From JBEBXQ01 sp040391535 (GTDB lineage Bacteria; Bacteroidota; Bacteroidia; Cytophagales; Spirosomataceae), in assembly GCA_040391535.1 (NCBI GenBank), contig JBEBXQ010000003.1:1-64000 (forward strand): a stretch of 64,000 bases of DNA. The letters are read 5' to 3'. Every line of letters starts with the position of its first letter. The first letter of the stretch is position 1. The notes below the pieces were generated by a model. The model searched no databases. It worked only from the letters and a program-made list of their open reading frames with translations, and was not told the DNA's origin. Positions 43,694-53,406 of the stretch are shown here, piece by piece. Position numbers and translations under genes: made by a program.

Positions 43694-44916
43694 GCCCCTT
43701 CCTCTATTTCGCTCATCGCCTCATTGATCATCCGGCATCCTTCCAGTATCTCCTGATCACTGATGGTAAGCGGCGGTGCCAGACGCATCGAATTGTCACA
43801 GAAAAGAAACCAGTCTGTTATCAATCCTTTTTCAATGCACCGGTCTATTACTTTTTTAAGGACTTCAAACGTATCGAATTCGACAGCAAGCATTAATCCC
43901 TTTCCTCTGATATTCCTGACCAGCGGATGGTGTATATGCTGTTGTATGAGGTTTCCTTTCTGAATGGCGTTGGCCGGCAGGTTTTCATCCCGCACAATCT
44001 GTAATGTGGCCAGTGCGGCGGCACAGCTGACGGGGTGGCCGCCAAAGGTGGTGATATGTCCCAGAATAGGATTGTTCTTCAATACTGACATCAGTTGCTG
44101 GGACGCCATAAAAGCTCCTATCGGCATCCCTCCGCCCATTCCTTTGGCTGTCAGTAGAATATCCGGATAAATATCAGCTCCTTCAAATGCCCAGAAGGTG
44201 CCGGTCCGTCCGAAACCGGTCTGAATCTCATCTGCTATCAGGATCGTTCCTGTTTCGGTGCAGCGTTCTCTCAGTAATTTCAGGTATTCCGGGTCACTGA
44301 TTCTGATGCCTGATTCTCCTCCGACTATTTCAATGACTACGGCAGCCGTTTTTGCAGTGATTTTTTGGAGATCCGCTTTGTTATTCCTTTCAATACAACG
44401 TGTATCGGGAAGAAGCGGACGAAAATTGGTTTTGAAAAATTCAGCTCCCGCGATACTTAACGCTCCCTGTGATGAGCCGTGATAAGCGTTGAAATACGAA
44501 ATTATCTCAGCCCTGCCCGTATAACGCTTGGCAAGCTTCATGGCTCCTTCAACAGCCTCTGTTCCCGAATTTGTAAAATAGACGTTGTCAATCATGCCAA
44601 AGGGAGACGGGGCCGACACCTTTACCTTTAAAGTTTCGGTCAGGGCTGCTGCCAGTTTTGTCTGGGGTGTTTGAACGTATTCTCCGAATACCATCAGGTG
44701 CATGTATTTATCCAGTTGTTCCTGAATGGCTTTCAACACCCTGGGATGACGGTGCCCTACATTGCTGACACCTATTCCTGAAATAAAATCTATATATGAT
44801 TTGCCATCGGGGCTATAAAGGTGAATACCCTCCGCTCTTTCAATTTCAATGGCAAGCGGAAAATCGGAGGTCTGTGCAAGATGATCAAAAAAATGTTGTC
44901 TTGAAGTGATATGCAT
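43690..44916 (-). CDS. Class III PLP-dependent aminotransferase (acetylornithine/ornithine type)
   Basis: This 408-residue PLP enzyme has the N-terminal GIGVSNVGHRHP, the glycine-rich cofactor loop (FTNSGTEAVEGAMKLAKR-like, near 110-125), the cofactor Asp segment DEIQTGFGRTG, and PLP lysine K258 in LTAKGMGGGMP. Members transfer the amino group of ornithine, acetylornithine, GABA or similar omega-amino compounds. No arg genes are nearby, so the substrate is open. It is 1 base downstream of the DUF3307 gene, indicating one operon with that gene and the SatD-like gene. Confidence 0.88.
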   Translation of the reverse strand: MHITSRQHFFDHLAQTSDFPLAIEIERAEGIHLYSPDGKSYIDFISGIGVSNVGHRHPRVLKAIQEQLDKYMHLMVFGEYVQTPQTKLAAALTETLKVKVSAPSPFGMIDNVYFTNSGTEAVEGAMKLAKRYTGRAEIISYFNAYHGSSQGALSIAGAEFFKTNFRPLLPDTRCIERNNKADLQKITAKTAAVVIEIVGGESGIRISDPEYLKLLRERCTETGTILIADEIQTGFGRTGTFWAFEGADIYPDILLTAKGMGGGMPIGAFMASQQLMSVLKNNPILGHITTFGGHPVSCAAALATLQIVRDENLPANAIQKGNLIQQHIHHPLVRNIRGKGLMLAVEFDTFEVLKKVIDRCIEKGLITDWFLFCDNSMRLAPPLTISDQEILEGCRMINEAMSEIEEGA

Positions 44917-44917
44917 T

Positions 44918-45622
44918 TTATTTAATTTGATGAGCGGCTATGCCGGTCAGTATGGTTATGGTAAAACTCAATAGTGTACCCACCAGAACATATTCTGTGA
45001 GTTTAAGGTCTTCGTCTTTAAACCGGAGCAATGCTTTTGCTGCAATCAGAAACCCGATTGCCTCCAGCTGGTTACTGAACAAAAATGTAAGTATAAGAAT
45101 TCGTTCTGTTATGCCTATCCATTTACCTGCAGCCTGCAATGTGTTCCCCGGGTTTTTGATCTGTATCCTGAACTTGTTGGTTAACAGCCCGATCGTTATG
45201 CCAAGCGGAAATGTGCATAATGCATAAGCAATGAAAATGGCCCAGACCCTTGGCCTGTTAAGCATCTCCTGGCCTGCGCTGATGATGGCGTTGAGATTAT
45301 GGGTAAGGAGAATCCAGGCCACAATAAGTGCAAGCAAGTGCAGCGCCTGGTCCATCAGAAATATGCTGACCGACGGGTTACGCTGATATATCTTCCAGAT
45401 ATCAGTAGCCAGATGTACGGCAAATATACCGGCTCCCACCCAGATATTCTGCGTAAACAGACCTGCCAGTATACCTGCCAGTGCACAATGTAAGTAGAGC
45501 GGAACAGACTTCAGCATCTTTGTCTGTTTGCTTTTTACCCAGGCTCCCGGCTGAAAGAAAAAGTCGGCCAGAATGTGTGACGCCAGTAGTTTAAGGAGTA
45601 CAATGATTTGAATATCAGTCAT
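44918..45622 (-). CDS. DUF3307 family membrane protein
   Basis: This 234-residue protein has about six hydrophobic helices and the DUF3307 N-terminal pattern (LLASHILADFFFQPG near 10-25, W and K residues after it). The function of the family is not known. Its start overlaps the end of the SatD-like gene by eight bases, and the aminotransferase gene follows immediately, so the three form a tight operon. Pairing of DUF3307 with a SatD-like protein is common in the phylum to my knowledge, which suggests they work together. Confidence 0.82.
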   Translation of the reverse strand: MTDIQIIVLLKLLASHILADFFFQPGAWVKSKQTKMLKSVPLYLHCALAGILAGLFTQNIWVGAGIFAVHLATDIWKIYQRNPSVSIFLMDQALHLLALIVAWILLTHNLNAIISAGQEMLNRPRVWAIFIAYALCTFPLGITIGLLTNKFRIQIKNPGNTLQAAGKWIGITERILILTFLFSNQLEAIGFLIAAKALLRFKDEDLKLTEYVLVGTLLSFTITILTGIAAHQIK

Positions 45623-46232
45623 TTTTTATGGTGTTTTGAGATTCGAAACGCTGATATCTTTTCAGTATTTTCTCAAGAACAGTCCAGCCCGCACCTTGTA
45701 TCCGCTTATTGACAGATGGCTGTGAAATACCGATGAGATCTGCAATCTGCTGCTGGTTTTTCTGATGTAGCAACCAATAGATGACTTCCGACTGGTGACG
45801 GGTTCTGCTGTTTTCCAGATAATCCATTACATAACAGTGTATAGCCCATTCATCATTGAAATCCTCCTCATCTCCTGTAACCCGGTTCCATATTTTCTCT
45901 TTTTTCATCGTATCAAGCCCTCTTCCTGAGTATTGAAACGCCGGTCCGTCAGAATCGGATAGTTTTTTATCCGAAAAATAGGTGACCTCTCCCAATCCTA
46001 TGGAAATGCGGGTTCTGAATCCTGATTTGAAATGAAGAAAAGTTTTGATCAGCAGATTTTCTCTTAAACCGCCTTCATCCAGGTAAATCTGAAAACTGTC
46101 TCCCCGGATAAAATACTCATACAGGCCACTGCTTTGAGCCGCCAGATAATCAAATGCTGCTTCCAGTTCTTTGCGTTCCGCTACAGAGAATCCGGTAGAA
46201 TCATATAAATCGCCTGTCAGAACCTGTTTCAT
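45615..46232 (-). CDS. SatD-like protein with C-terminal helix-turn-helix
   Basis: This 205-residue cytoplasmic protein has an N-terminal SatD-like domain (about 1-140, with LTGDLYDSTG near the start and FIRGDSFQIYL) and a C-terminal helix-turn-helix (about 155-195, QQIADLIGISQPSVNKRI). SatD was named for acid tolerance in Streptococcus mutans; its biochemical role is unclear. The GD...GDSFQ pattern resembles a nucleotide-cyclase-like fold start, but this is only a suspicion. The HTH suggests DNA binding, possibly autoregulation of its operon. It overlaps the DUF3307 gene by eight bases. Confidence 0.78.
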   Translation of the reverse strand: MKQVLTGDLYDSTGFSVAERKELEAAFDYLAAQSSGLYEYFIRGDSFQIYLDEGGLRENLLIKTFLHFKSGFRTRISIGLGEVTYFSDKKLSDSDGPAFQYSGRGLDTMKKEKIWNRVTGDEEDFNDEWAIHCYVMDYLENSRTRHQSEVIYWLLHQKNQQQIADLIGISQPSVNKRIQGAGWTVLEKILKRYQRFESQNTIKND

Positions 46233-46329
46233 TTTTTATATAGATATTATTATATATAATTTTATATTATGCATAAAATACGCTATAAAAGTACTTTATA
46301 AAATCTATTATTTATAAAAAGTGCATATT
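46233..46329. promoter_or_regulatory. Very AT-rich promoter region of the SatD-like operon
   Basis: This 97-base gap is strongly AT-rich, unlike its surroundings, and contains the palindrome AAAGTACTTT (46288-46297) flanked by TATA and TATA. It is a candidate operator for the HTH of the SatD-like protein. No strict TAnnTTTG box is seen on the minus strand. Confidence 0.35.
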
Positions 46330-49300
46330 TTATTGAATTTCACCATATCCGCCACCACCGGGCGTTTCAATAATAAGCTGATCTTTGGATTTTACCTGAA
46401 ATTTATAGATTCCGGGCAATCTTTTAACTTTACCCTTTGAAGTAATCAGGGTATGTTCAGCCGTTTTGCCGGCCCCGCCGCCAGCTACGCCGTATGGGGC
46501 AAAGTACCGGTGCTGACCTATTAAGGTTATTTCCAGTGGTTCCAGAAATTCAAACCGGCGTACTACGCCATTTCCTCCGTTGTATCTGCCCTGTCCGCCG
46601 GAATTTTTGCGGATACTGAATTCGAGTAAACGTATCGGGTATCTTCGTTCCAGATCCTCAGGATCGGTAATCTGCGTATTCGTCATATGCTGATGAACAG
46701 CAGACCGTCCATGAAAACCAGGACCAGCCCCTGTACCGCCGCCGATGGTTTCATAATAGCCAAAATGCTTGTTACCAAACAGGAAGTTATTCATTGTCCC
46801 CTGGCTGCAGGCTACCTGTCCGAAAGCTTTGAGGAGGGTATCGGTCAGTCGCTGACTGACTTCCGTGTTTCCTCCGACAACGGCCGGACAAGACTCCGGA
46901 TCATCTGTAAAATCAGGATGTAACAGGCAATCGGGCGGAAGGATGATTTCAACATTTTCCATTAATCCGTCATTCAGCGGAATTTCCTTATCTACCAAAA
47001 GCCGGAGTACATACAAAACCGTACTGTAAACAATAGCAATGGTAGCATTCAGATTATGAGGATGCCGGGGAGAGGTTCCGGTAAAGTCAAAAATCTGTTT
47101 TTCGGCTGATATATGAACAGTGGCCGAAATTCTGCTGCCGTCGTCAAGATACTCCGTGGCTTTTAAGGTTTGATTATCAAAAGGTTCAAGCGCATTTTGT
47201 AACTGTAAGGTGGCATTTTCCTTAATTAATAACATGTACTTTTCAAGAACAGCCTGCCCGTAGATATGAGCCAGATCCCTGAACTGGCGGATGCCTTTTT
47301 GCAGGGAGGAAAAAGCGGCAAGAATGTCGGCTTCGTTGGCAGCATAGTCACGGGTAGGATAGGGGCCGTTATTGAAAAGGGATTTGAGCGTATCAGACTG
47401 AAATTCATTCCCTTTTACCAGATATTGCGGGGCGATGACCACTCCTTCTTCCGCCAGATTAACGGCATCAGGTGGCATGGATCCGGGAGATTTTCCACCA
47501 ATTTCGGCATGATGCGCCCGGTTGATCACATATCCGATCAGTGTGCCGTTATCGGTGAACGCTCCAGCCAGTAAGGTAATATCAGGCAGGTGCGAACCTC
47601 CGTATTTCGGGTGATTGGTAATAATTACATCACCAGGGCCAAGGCTCATTTTTTCAAGGATAAGCCGTGCGCAAATTCCCATACTGCCCAAATGAACCGG
47701 AATATGCTGGGCGTTGACCAGTAACCTGGCCCTGGGATCGAGCAATGCACAGGAAAAATCAAGTCTTTCCTTAATATTTACCGAAAAAGCGGTTCGCTGT
47801 AGCTGAACCCCCATTTCATCAGCAATAGAGCGGAAGCGGTTAAGAAAAAGCTGAAGATTAATTTCTTCACTTTTAACAAGTTCCTGATTGGCTTGTTGTT
47901 CGTGATGGAAGGCTATAATATCATGATTTTCCTGAACACAGGCGGTCCAGCCGGAGGGTAGAAAGGAGGAGGACGTTTCGCTCAATACCACTGCAGGCCC
48001 GGCGATGAACTGTCCGTGCGTCAGTATATCCCAGTCGTAGCCATTTACCGAAGTAACATCAAATTCTTTTTTATAAACCGGATGAATCTTTTTCAGAACA
48101 GGGGCAGGACTGCCTTCCGTTTTTATACTAAGAGAAGGCGTATGCTGGCGTACTTCTTCCAGCATCAGATGTATGCTTTCCAGCTCAGTGACACTATTGT
48201 CAGGGAAATAGCCAAACTGCTGCCAGTAAAGATTTTTAAATTCCGATAAGGGGTCTTTTGCACTATAGCTGATTTCCAGCGAATTTTCCTGTCCTGCCAG
48301 CCGAAGGTGCAGCACAATGAATTTTTCACTGAAGTGGTCAACTCCCTGTTTTTTCAGATCAAGCTCGGCTTTCTTTCTCAGTTCCTTTACCCAGCCATTG
48401 ATTTTATTACGTACATCTTTAAAGGGTTTCAGAACCTGGACAGAAACAAGGGAGGTGATTTTTGAGATACCAATTCCGGATGCGCTGAATAATCCGGCAT
48501 CATAAGGCAGAATGATCTGCCGGATGCCAAGAATCTCTGCGATCTGGCAGGCATGTAGTCCCCCTGCACCACCAAAGGCAACCAGGGTGTAATCAGCAGG
48601 GTCACATCCTTTCGCTACCGAAATTTTACTGAGAGCACCCGCCATTTTCTCATTGGCAATCTGTTCCAGTCCGGTTAACAGTTCATAGGGTGGGATCATA
48701 TTGCCGGTGGTTTCGAAAATCAGATTGATCAGATCCTTCAATGCATCTACAGCAGCTTTTTGCCTGATCGGGATACTCATTTTTGAAACATCCAGTTTAC
48801 CAAGCAATAAATTGACATCCGTAATCGTGAGCGGCCCGCCCGCACCATAGCAGGCTGGTCCCGGTACGGATCCTGCACTTTCCGGTCCTGCCTGTAAACT
48901 ATGACCATCGAACCAGCAGACTGAACCACCACCTGCCGCTACCGTTTCAACCGCCAGGGCAGGATTGTGCAATTCAAAATCTCCGATTTGTGTACGGTAG
49001 CTGAGCTCGGGCATTTTGTCAATCCGGGCAGCATCCGTACTGGTACCTCCCATATCAAAAGTCAGCACCTTTTCCTTTCCAAAAACACGGGCAGTTTCTG
49101 TAGCGGCAATTACACCACCGGCCGGCCCGCTGAGCAAACTGTCTTTAGCGACAAAAACTTTATGGTCTGTCAGCCCGCCTGTACTTGTCATAATCTGCAG
49201 CGGACTGTCACCGAGTTTCCCGGTAATGTGATTCAGGTATTGATCAAGAATGGGTTTCAGATACGCATTCACGACAGTCGTTTGTGTTCGTCGCAAATAA

Positions 49301-50097
49301 TGAGAATAAGGAGCAAGCACTGAGGAAACCGAAATATTTTCAATACCGGATTTGGCCAAAGCTTTCTGAATTTTTAATTCATTCGAGGAATTAAGAGGCG
49401 AATGCAGCAGCGAAACAGCTACGGATTGCGGGTTTTCTATTTCCGATAATGATTTCAGAAAATCCCTGGAAACTGATTTGATTACCTTGCCGTTTGCGTC
49501 CGTTCTTTCTTCTGCTTCGATCGTATGTTCGCATAACATGAAAGGCTCGGGGATATGATTCTGGAACAGAGACGGCCTTTTTTGAGTATTAATATACAGT
49601 AAGTCCTTAAATCCCTGCGAGATAACAAGTGTTGTGGGAGCTCCCTTTTTTTCAAGAAGAGCATTGGTTCCTTTCGTGGTACCCAAACGCATCTCCAAAG
49701 GCGGAAGCTTTTCCTTCAAAGGTGTATTGGTAATCAACCGGGTAGCAAGAACAGGTGCTTCTTCATCAGAGCTCAGCTCAAAATCATGGTTTATGAAAGA
49801 GGGTAGATTATCTTCCAGTGTTAAAGTGTTGTGTAAATAATTGATATGCAGTAGTTTGCTTTGGATAGTATACTCCGGAACAAAAAACCGGTAATGTTCG
49901 AGTAATTTACTGTCAAAATTCCATGAAGCTTCAAATTCGTAGACGAACGGATTGATTTTCCGGATAATCCTTCCGCGCAATCTTCCGGTACTCAAAACTT
50001 TTATTTTGTACTTATTATCGTTAGGGTCGATACCGATACAATCCGTAAAGGTACCTCCCGTATCAATCCATATTCTCCATTTTTTATTCTGCTGCAT
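46330..50097 (-). CDS. Fused 5-oxoprolinase / hydantoinase HyuA-HyuB protein
   Basis: This 1255-residue protein contains both subunits in one chain: the HyuA part (about 1-690) with the N-terminal WIDTGGTFTDCIGID phosphate loop and the LTFDMGGTSTDAA motif, and the HyuB part (about 740-1250) with NPKYGGSHLPDITL and a glycine-rich C-terminus (ETPGGGGYG). The fusion and length match eukaryotic-type 5-oxoprolinase, which opens 5-oxoproline to glutamate using ATP. Many bacteria have separate subunits instead. Substrate could also be a hydantoin or other cyclic amide. Confidence 0.88.
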   Translation of the reverse strand: MQQNKKWRIWIDTGGTFTDCIGIDPNDNKYKIKVLSTGRLRGRIIRKINPFVYEFEASWNFDSKLLEHYRFFVPEYTIQSKLLHINYLHNTLTLEDNLPSFINHDFELSSDEEAPVLATRLITNTPLKEKLPPLEMRLGTTKGTNALLEKKGAPTTLVISQGFKDLLYINTQKRPSLFQNHIPEPFMLCEHTIEAEERTDANGKVIKSVSRDFLKSLSEIENPQSVAVSLLHSPLNSSNELKIQKALAKSGIENISVSSVLAPYSHYLRRTQTTVVNAYLKPILDQYLNHITGKLGDSPLQIMTSTGGLTDHKVFVAKDSLLSGPAGGVIAATETARVFGKEKVLTFDMGGTSTDAARIDKMPELSYRTQIGDFELHNPALAVETVAAGGGSVCWFDGHSLQAGPESAGSVPGPACYGAGGPLTITDVNLLLGKLDVSKMSIPIRQKAAVDALKDLINLIFETTGNMIPPYELLTGLEQIANEKMAGALSKISVAKGCDPADYTLVAFGGAGGLHACQIAEILGIRQIILPYDAGLFSASGIGISKITSLVSVQVLKPFKDVRNKINGWVKELRKKAELDLKKQGVDHFSEKFIVLHLRLAGQENSLEISYSAKDPLSEFKNLYWQQFGYFPDNSVTELESIHLMLEEVRQHTPSLSIKTEGSPAPVLKKIHPVYKKEFDVTSVNGYDWDILTHGQFIAGPAVVLSETSSSFLPSGWTACVQENHDIIAFHHEQQANQELVKSEEINLQLFLNRFRSIADEMGVQLQRTAFSVNIKERLDFSCALLDPRARLLVNAQHIPVHLGSMGICARLILEKMSLGPGDVIITNHPKYGGSHLPDITLLAGAFTDNGTLIGYVINRAHHAEIGGKSPGSMPPDAVNLAEEGVVIAPQYLVKGNEFQSDTLKSLFNNGPYPTRDYAANEADILAAFSSLQKGIRQFRDLAHIYGQAVLEKYMLLIKENATLQLQNALEPFDNQTLKATEYLDDGSRISATVHISAEKQIFDFTGTSPRHPHNLNATIAIVYSTVLYVLRLLVDKEIPLNDGLMENVEIILPPDCLLHPDFTDDPESCPAVVGGNTEVSQRLTDTLLKAFGQVACSQGTMNNFLFGNKHFGYYETIGGGTGAGPGFHGRSAVHQHMTNTQITDPEDLERRYPIRLLEFSIRKNSGGQGRYNGGNGVVRRFEFLEPLEITLIGQHRYFAPYGVAGGGAGKTAEHTLITSKGKVKRLPGIYKFQVKSKDQLIIETPGGGGYGEIQ

Positions 50098-50187
50098 AGA
50101 ATGGGTATAAACTTGTATTCAAAATTAAAATCACTGATAAATAGTATTTACAAAAACAGGTTCTGATTTCCTTATCTCAAAGAGATG

Positions 50188-52668
50188 TTATTTCCCTGCT
50201 GATATAATATTAGCAAATAAACGATAAGCTCCTGTCACACCGGCGGGTAATTCACGGAAAAATGAGAGCCCTGTGTATACAAAATTACCTTTACCATATT
50301 TCGCATGAATAAGCATTCCATTTTTAGGTGCTTCACCGGTATCATTGGCTGATAACAGTGCTACATATTCAGGCGACCATTCAGCAGCAAAATATAATCC
50401 CCGTTCCTGGATCCAGTTGTTGAAGTCAGCCTGTGTAATTTTATTGGGATGATTAAGAAGATTATGTTCCGGGATCAGAAATCGTATTTCAGCGTCTTCT
50501 TCCGATACACGGTCACGACCTATTGTGAAAGGATAGGGGCCTGGGTTTTTAACATTCATTCCGAAGGCTGTGTTATACTGAACCAATAAAGTTCCTCCGT
50601 TTTTTACATAATCCATGAGTTTGTGCTGGAAAAACGGAAGCCGCTCATCAGTGTTATAGGCACGTACACCCAGTACAATGGCATCGAGGCCTGACAAATC
50701 GGTATCCGGGTTAGAGGTAGAAACATCAATAACCTGGCAGCCCATCTGTTTAAGTGCCTTCGGGATATCATCTCCTGCTCCGGCTATATACCCGACTTTC
50801 TTTGCCAGCGTCCTGACTTCCACTCTGGCTGCTTTGGTTTCAGCGACCGGAAACAAAGTTTGCCTGGGGATATGTTTATATGAAATGGTACGAACAGAAT
50901 GTGCTGTTTCAGCATTGTTATGATCAATCTTTATCAGGGCACGGATCACCTGTTCGTCGGTTTGTCCGGGCGGCGATAAATTAAAGACTACCTGTTTTTC
51001 ATCGTTTTTCTCTTCAATATCGAATGAAACGGATTCCGGAACAGATTTCCATCCTTTGGGTAACTGAAGGCTAACAGTTCCATGAATGTCTGATTTACCG
51101 GCGATTATGGTGAGCTTAACTGCTTTGGATGTTTGATCAGTAAACAGATAAACAGGTTCATCGAAGTTAACCATTACGGCCGGTCTGATTTCAAATGGGC
51201 GGTATACTTCACCGTCTATGGGATCATTTTGCTTGAAAACCAATGGTTTATGATATTCAAATTGTTCGCCCGCTATTTCAAAAATATAGGAAGTAAAAAT
51301 CTCCGGAATACTTTCGGGCTGACCGATGAGACGAGGATCCGAAACGTCGAAGCTTCCTTTTTGCATCGGCTTTTCCAGCCAGTACGGTTGTGTGATGCGG
51401 ATGGTTCCGGGAAGTGAAATCCGGGATGAAACACGGACAGCCTCATTCAGATTAAGGTTTGTATTCAGCACTGAATCTTTGCCGGATGGTTTCCACTGAA
51501 TTGCTTTAAGGGTTACCGGAAAATCTGCCTGCTTTACTACTGAAGTATTGATATCAATTGCTTCTCCGGGTGATGATGCGTATTCAGTACCGGTGCTTTC
51601 AAACCAAAGTCCCAGACAGTCTTTTATGATTTGCCTGATCTCCTCGCTTTTGGCTGATACGTAAATATCCGAAGCATCGAGCTTTTGTAATTCCTTATAA
51701 AGTCTGACAAGGTCGGGTACTGATTGTTGCGGAGATTCAATTTTGTATTCTTTGATGATCTTTCTGACCATCGACGCAGCTGCCTGGCTGCCGGGAACCC
51801 TTTGCCAGGTAGTATCAATTCCGTCAAACATGCTTTTTGCAGCCACTTGTCCACCTTTGTGGATAAGATATTCGATCCTTGCATCACGAACAGCCGTAGA
51901 GCCAAATCCCTGGCTTTTGTGCTGACTTCGGCTTTCTGCGGCAATTTCAGTATATGACCGGCCCATCAGCGGATTATACAGGCCCAGTTCTACAGGGATA
52001 AAACTTGCATTTTCATCTTTCGGAGCCTGGTTGCTAAAACCCGGTGAATAGGTATTCCATACAATTCGTTTTGCCTGCCAGGGTTTTACATAAGCAAGCT
52101 GTTCGGCAAATGAATTTTTATCAGCAGAAAGATGAAATGCTTTTTCGGCCAGTACTGCAGAACTCTGATGATGGCCATGACCGGCGCGTGGGTCCGGCGG
52201 AAAACGTGTGATGATTACATCAGGCTGGTATTTCCGGATGACCCATACCACATCACTCAGTATTTTTTCCTCATTCCAGAATTCCAGCGTTTCATCTTTG
52301 GTTTTTGAAAATCCGAAATCATAAGCACGGGAAAAGAACTGTTCGGCTCCGTCAATTTTTCGGGCGGCCAGTAATTCCTGCGTTCGTATGACTCCGATGT
52401 TGTAACCCTGCTCGGTACCAATAAGGTTTTGTCCGCCGTCGCCGCGGGTCAGGGAAAGGTATCCTGTACGGGTAAGTTTTTCTCTGGATAAATAGGTGAG
52501 CATCAGCGTATTTTCATCATCAGGGTGTGCTGCTATGTACAATACAGAAGCTAAAACATCCAGTTTTTTTATTTTCTGGTAAATTTCTGAAGAAGGAACA
52601 GGGGCTGTTTGTGCCGCTAAAAAGTTGGAAAGGCAAAGGGCAAAGATCAGAGAACAGATTTTTTTCAT
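50188..52668 (-). CDS. Large secreted PIG-L family deacetylase
   Basis: This 826-residue protein has a signal peptide (about 1-20, ending LAAQ) and a PIG-L/LmbE deacetylase domain (about 35-260) with the zinc motif AAHPDDE (H48, D50, D51) and a later GHGHHQSS that supplies the third ligand. The rest (about 300-826) is beta-rich with a C-terminal ThuA/class I amidotransferase-like segment (LDAIVLGVRAYNTDER). PIG-L enzymes remove acetyl groups from GlcNAc-type sugars. An ATG at 52692 would add eight residues before the signal peptide; 52668 is preferred. Confidence 0.85.
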   Translation of the reverse strand: MKKICSLIFALCLSNFLAAQTAPVPSSEIYQKIKKLDVLASVLYIAAHPDDENTLMLTYLSREKLTRTGYLSLTRGDGGQNLIGTEQGYNIGVIRTQELLAARKIDGAEQFFSRAYDFGFSKTKDETLEFWNEEKILSDVVWVIRKYQPDVIITRFPPDPRAGHGHHQSSAVLAEKAFHLSADKNSFAEQLAYVKPWQAKRIVWNTYSPGFSNQAPKDENASFIPVELGLYNPLMGRSYTEIAAESRSQHKSQGFGSTAVRDARIEYLIHKGGQVAAKSMFDGIDTTWQRVPGSQAAASMVRKIIKEYKIESPQQSVPDLVRLYKELQKLDASDIYVSAKSEEIRQIIKDCLGLWFESTGTEYASSPGEAIDINTSVVKQADFPVTLKAIQWKPSGKDSVLNTNLNLNEAVRVSSRISLPGTIRITQPYWLEKPMQKGSFDVSDPRLIGQPESIPEIFTSYIFEIAGEQFEYHKPLVFKQNDPIDGEVYRPFEIRPAVMVNFDEPVYLFTDQTSKAVKLTIIAGKSDIHGTVSLQLPKGWKSVPESVSFDIEEKNDEKQVVFNLSPPGQTDEQVIRALIKIDHNNAETAHSVRTISYKHIPRQTLFPVAETKAARVEVRTLAKKVGYIAGAGDDIPKALKQMGCQVIDVSTSNPDTDLSGLDAIVLGVRAYNTDERLPFFQHKLMDYVKNGGTLLVQYNTAFGMNVKNPGPYPFTIGRDRVSEEDAEIRFLIPEHNLLNHPNKITQADFNNWIQERGLYFAAEWSPEYVALLSANDTGEAPKNGMLIHAKYGKGNFVYTGLSFFRELPAGVTGAYRLFANIISAGK

Positions 52669-52758
52669 CGGGATTTTTTGGATTCTCAACAATTGAAAGC
52701 ATTAATATACAGCCTTTCTGTGAAGTCCGTTTCTGTTTCTGCACATTTAATTTCAATT

Positions 52759-53391
52759 TCAAAGCGTCCAGACCAATGTATATCCGTTCCACACTTCATA
52801 ATGAAGATCAACCGATTCTGCTGTTTTATCATTAGCAAAAAGATGAATGGTAACCAATCCGGTCTTGTCCTTAACAAATGGCAGTACGGTAATATCCTCT
52901 TTCATATTGAGAGCGGGATTCCTGCAATATTTAAACCCTGCTTCCTTTATACTCCATAGAATATGAAGCATTTCAATATCCTGCAAATCGCCAAAGGATT
53001 TTATTTCATTTTCATTTATAAAATATGATTTTGCACGGATGATCTTATTGGCTGTTATTTTTTGAATGTCAATTCCGGTATTACGCTTATCATTCAGTAA
53101 TATTGCTACGTAATCTGCGGAGTGGCTGATGGATATTTGTATCGGTGATTTCAGAAATGGCTGTCCGCCAGGATGATAAAATATTTCCGTTTTCTGTCCG
53201 GCAAATGAATTGAGTAATGCTCTGACAGCGAGCCATTGCATCTGCTTTTCTGGGCTTTTGATTCCTTGCAGGCGAATAAGTTCGGCAGGGGTAAGCTCAG
53301 CAAGATCATATAGAAAATGCGGTGACTCCTCTATTTTCCAAACGAGCAGTGTGTTACCGCCTTTGAATTTTTTACTGATATGTAAACCCAT
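52759..53391 (-). CDS. 4'-phosphopantetheinyl transferase superfamily protein
   Basis: This 210-residue Sfp-type enzyme transfers phosphopantetheine from CoA to a carrier protein. It has the SISHS motif (88-91), GIDIQ (106-110) and WSIKEA (W146, K149, E150). The metal-binding Asp (D108) and Glu (E150) are present, but the residue that is often Glu in GxDxE is Gln110; such variants exist. Carrier proteins are not in the window. Its start codon lies only 15 bases from that of the divergent C45 gene. Confidence 0.87.
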   Translation of the reverse strand: MGLHISKKFKGGNTLLVWKIEESPHFLYDLAELTPAELIRLQGIKSPEKQMQWLAVRALLNSFAGQKTEIFYHPGGQPFLKSPIQISISHSADYVAILLNDKRNTGIDIQKITANKIIRAKSYFINENEIKSFGDLQDIEMLHILWSIKEAGFKYCRNPALNMKEDITVLPFVKDKTGLVTIHLFANDKTAESVDLHYEVWNGYTLVWTL

Positions 53392-53406
53392 TTATTGCAA
53401 CCGGGA

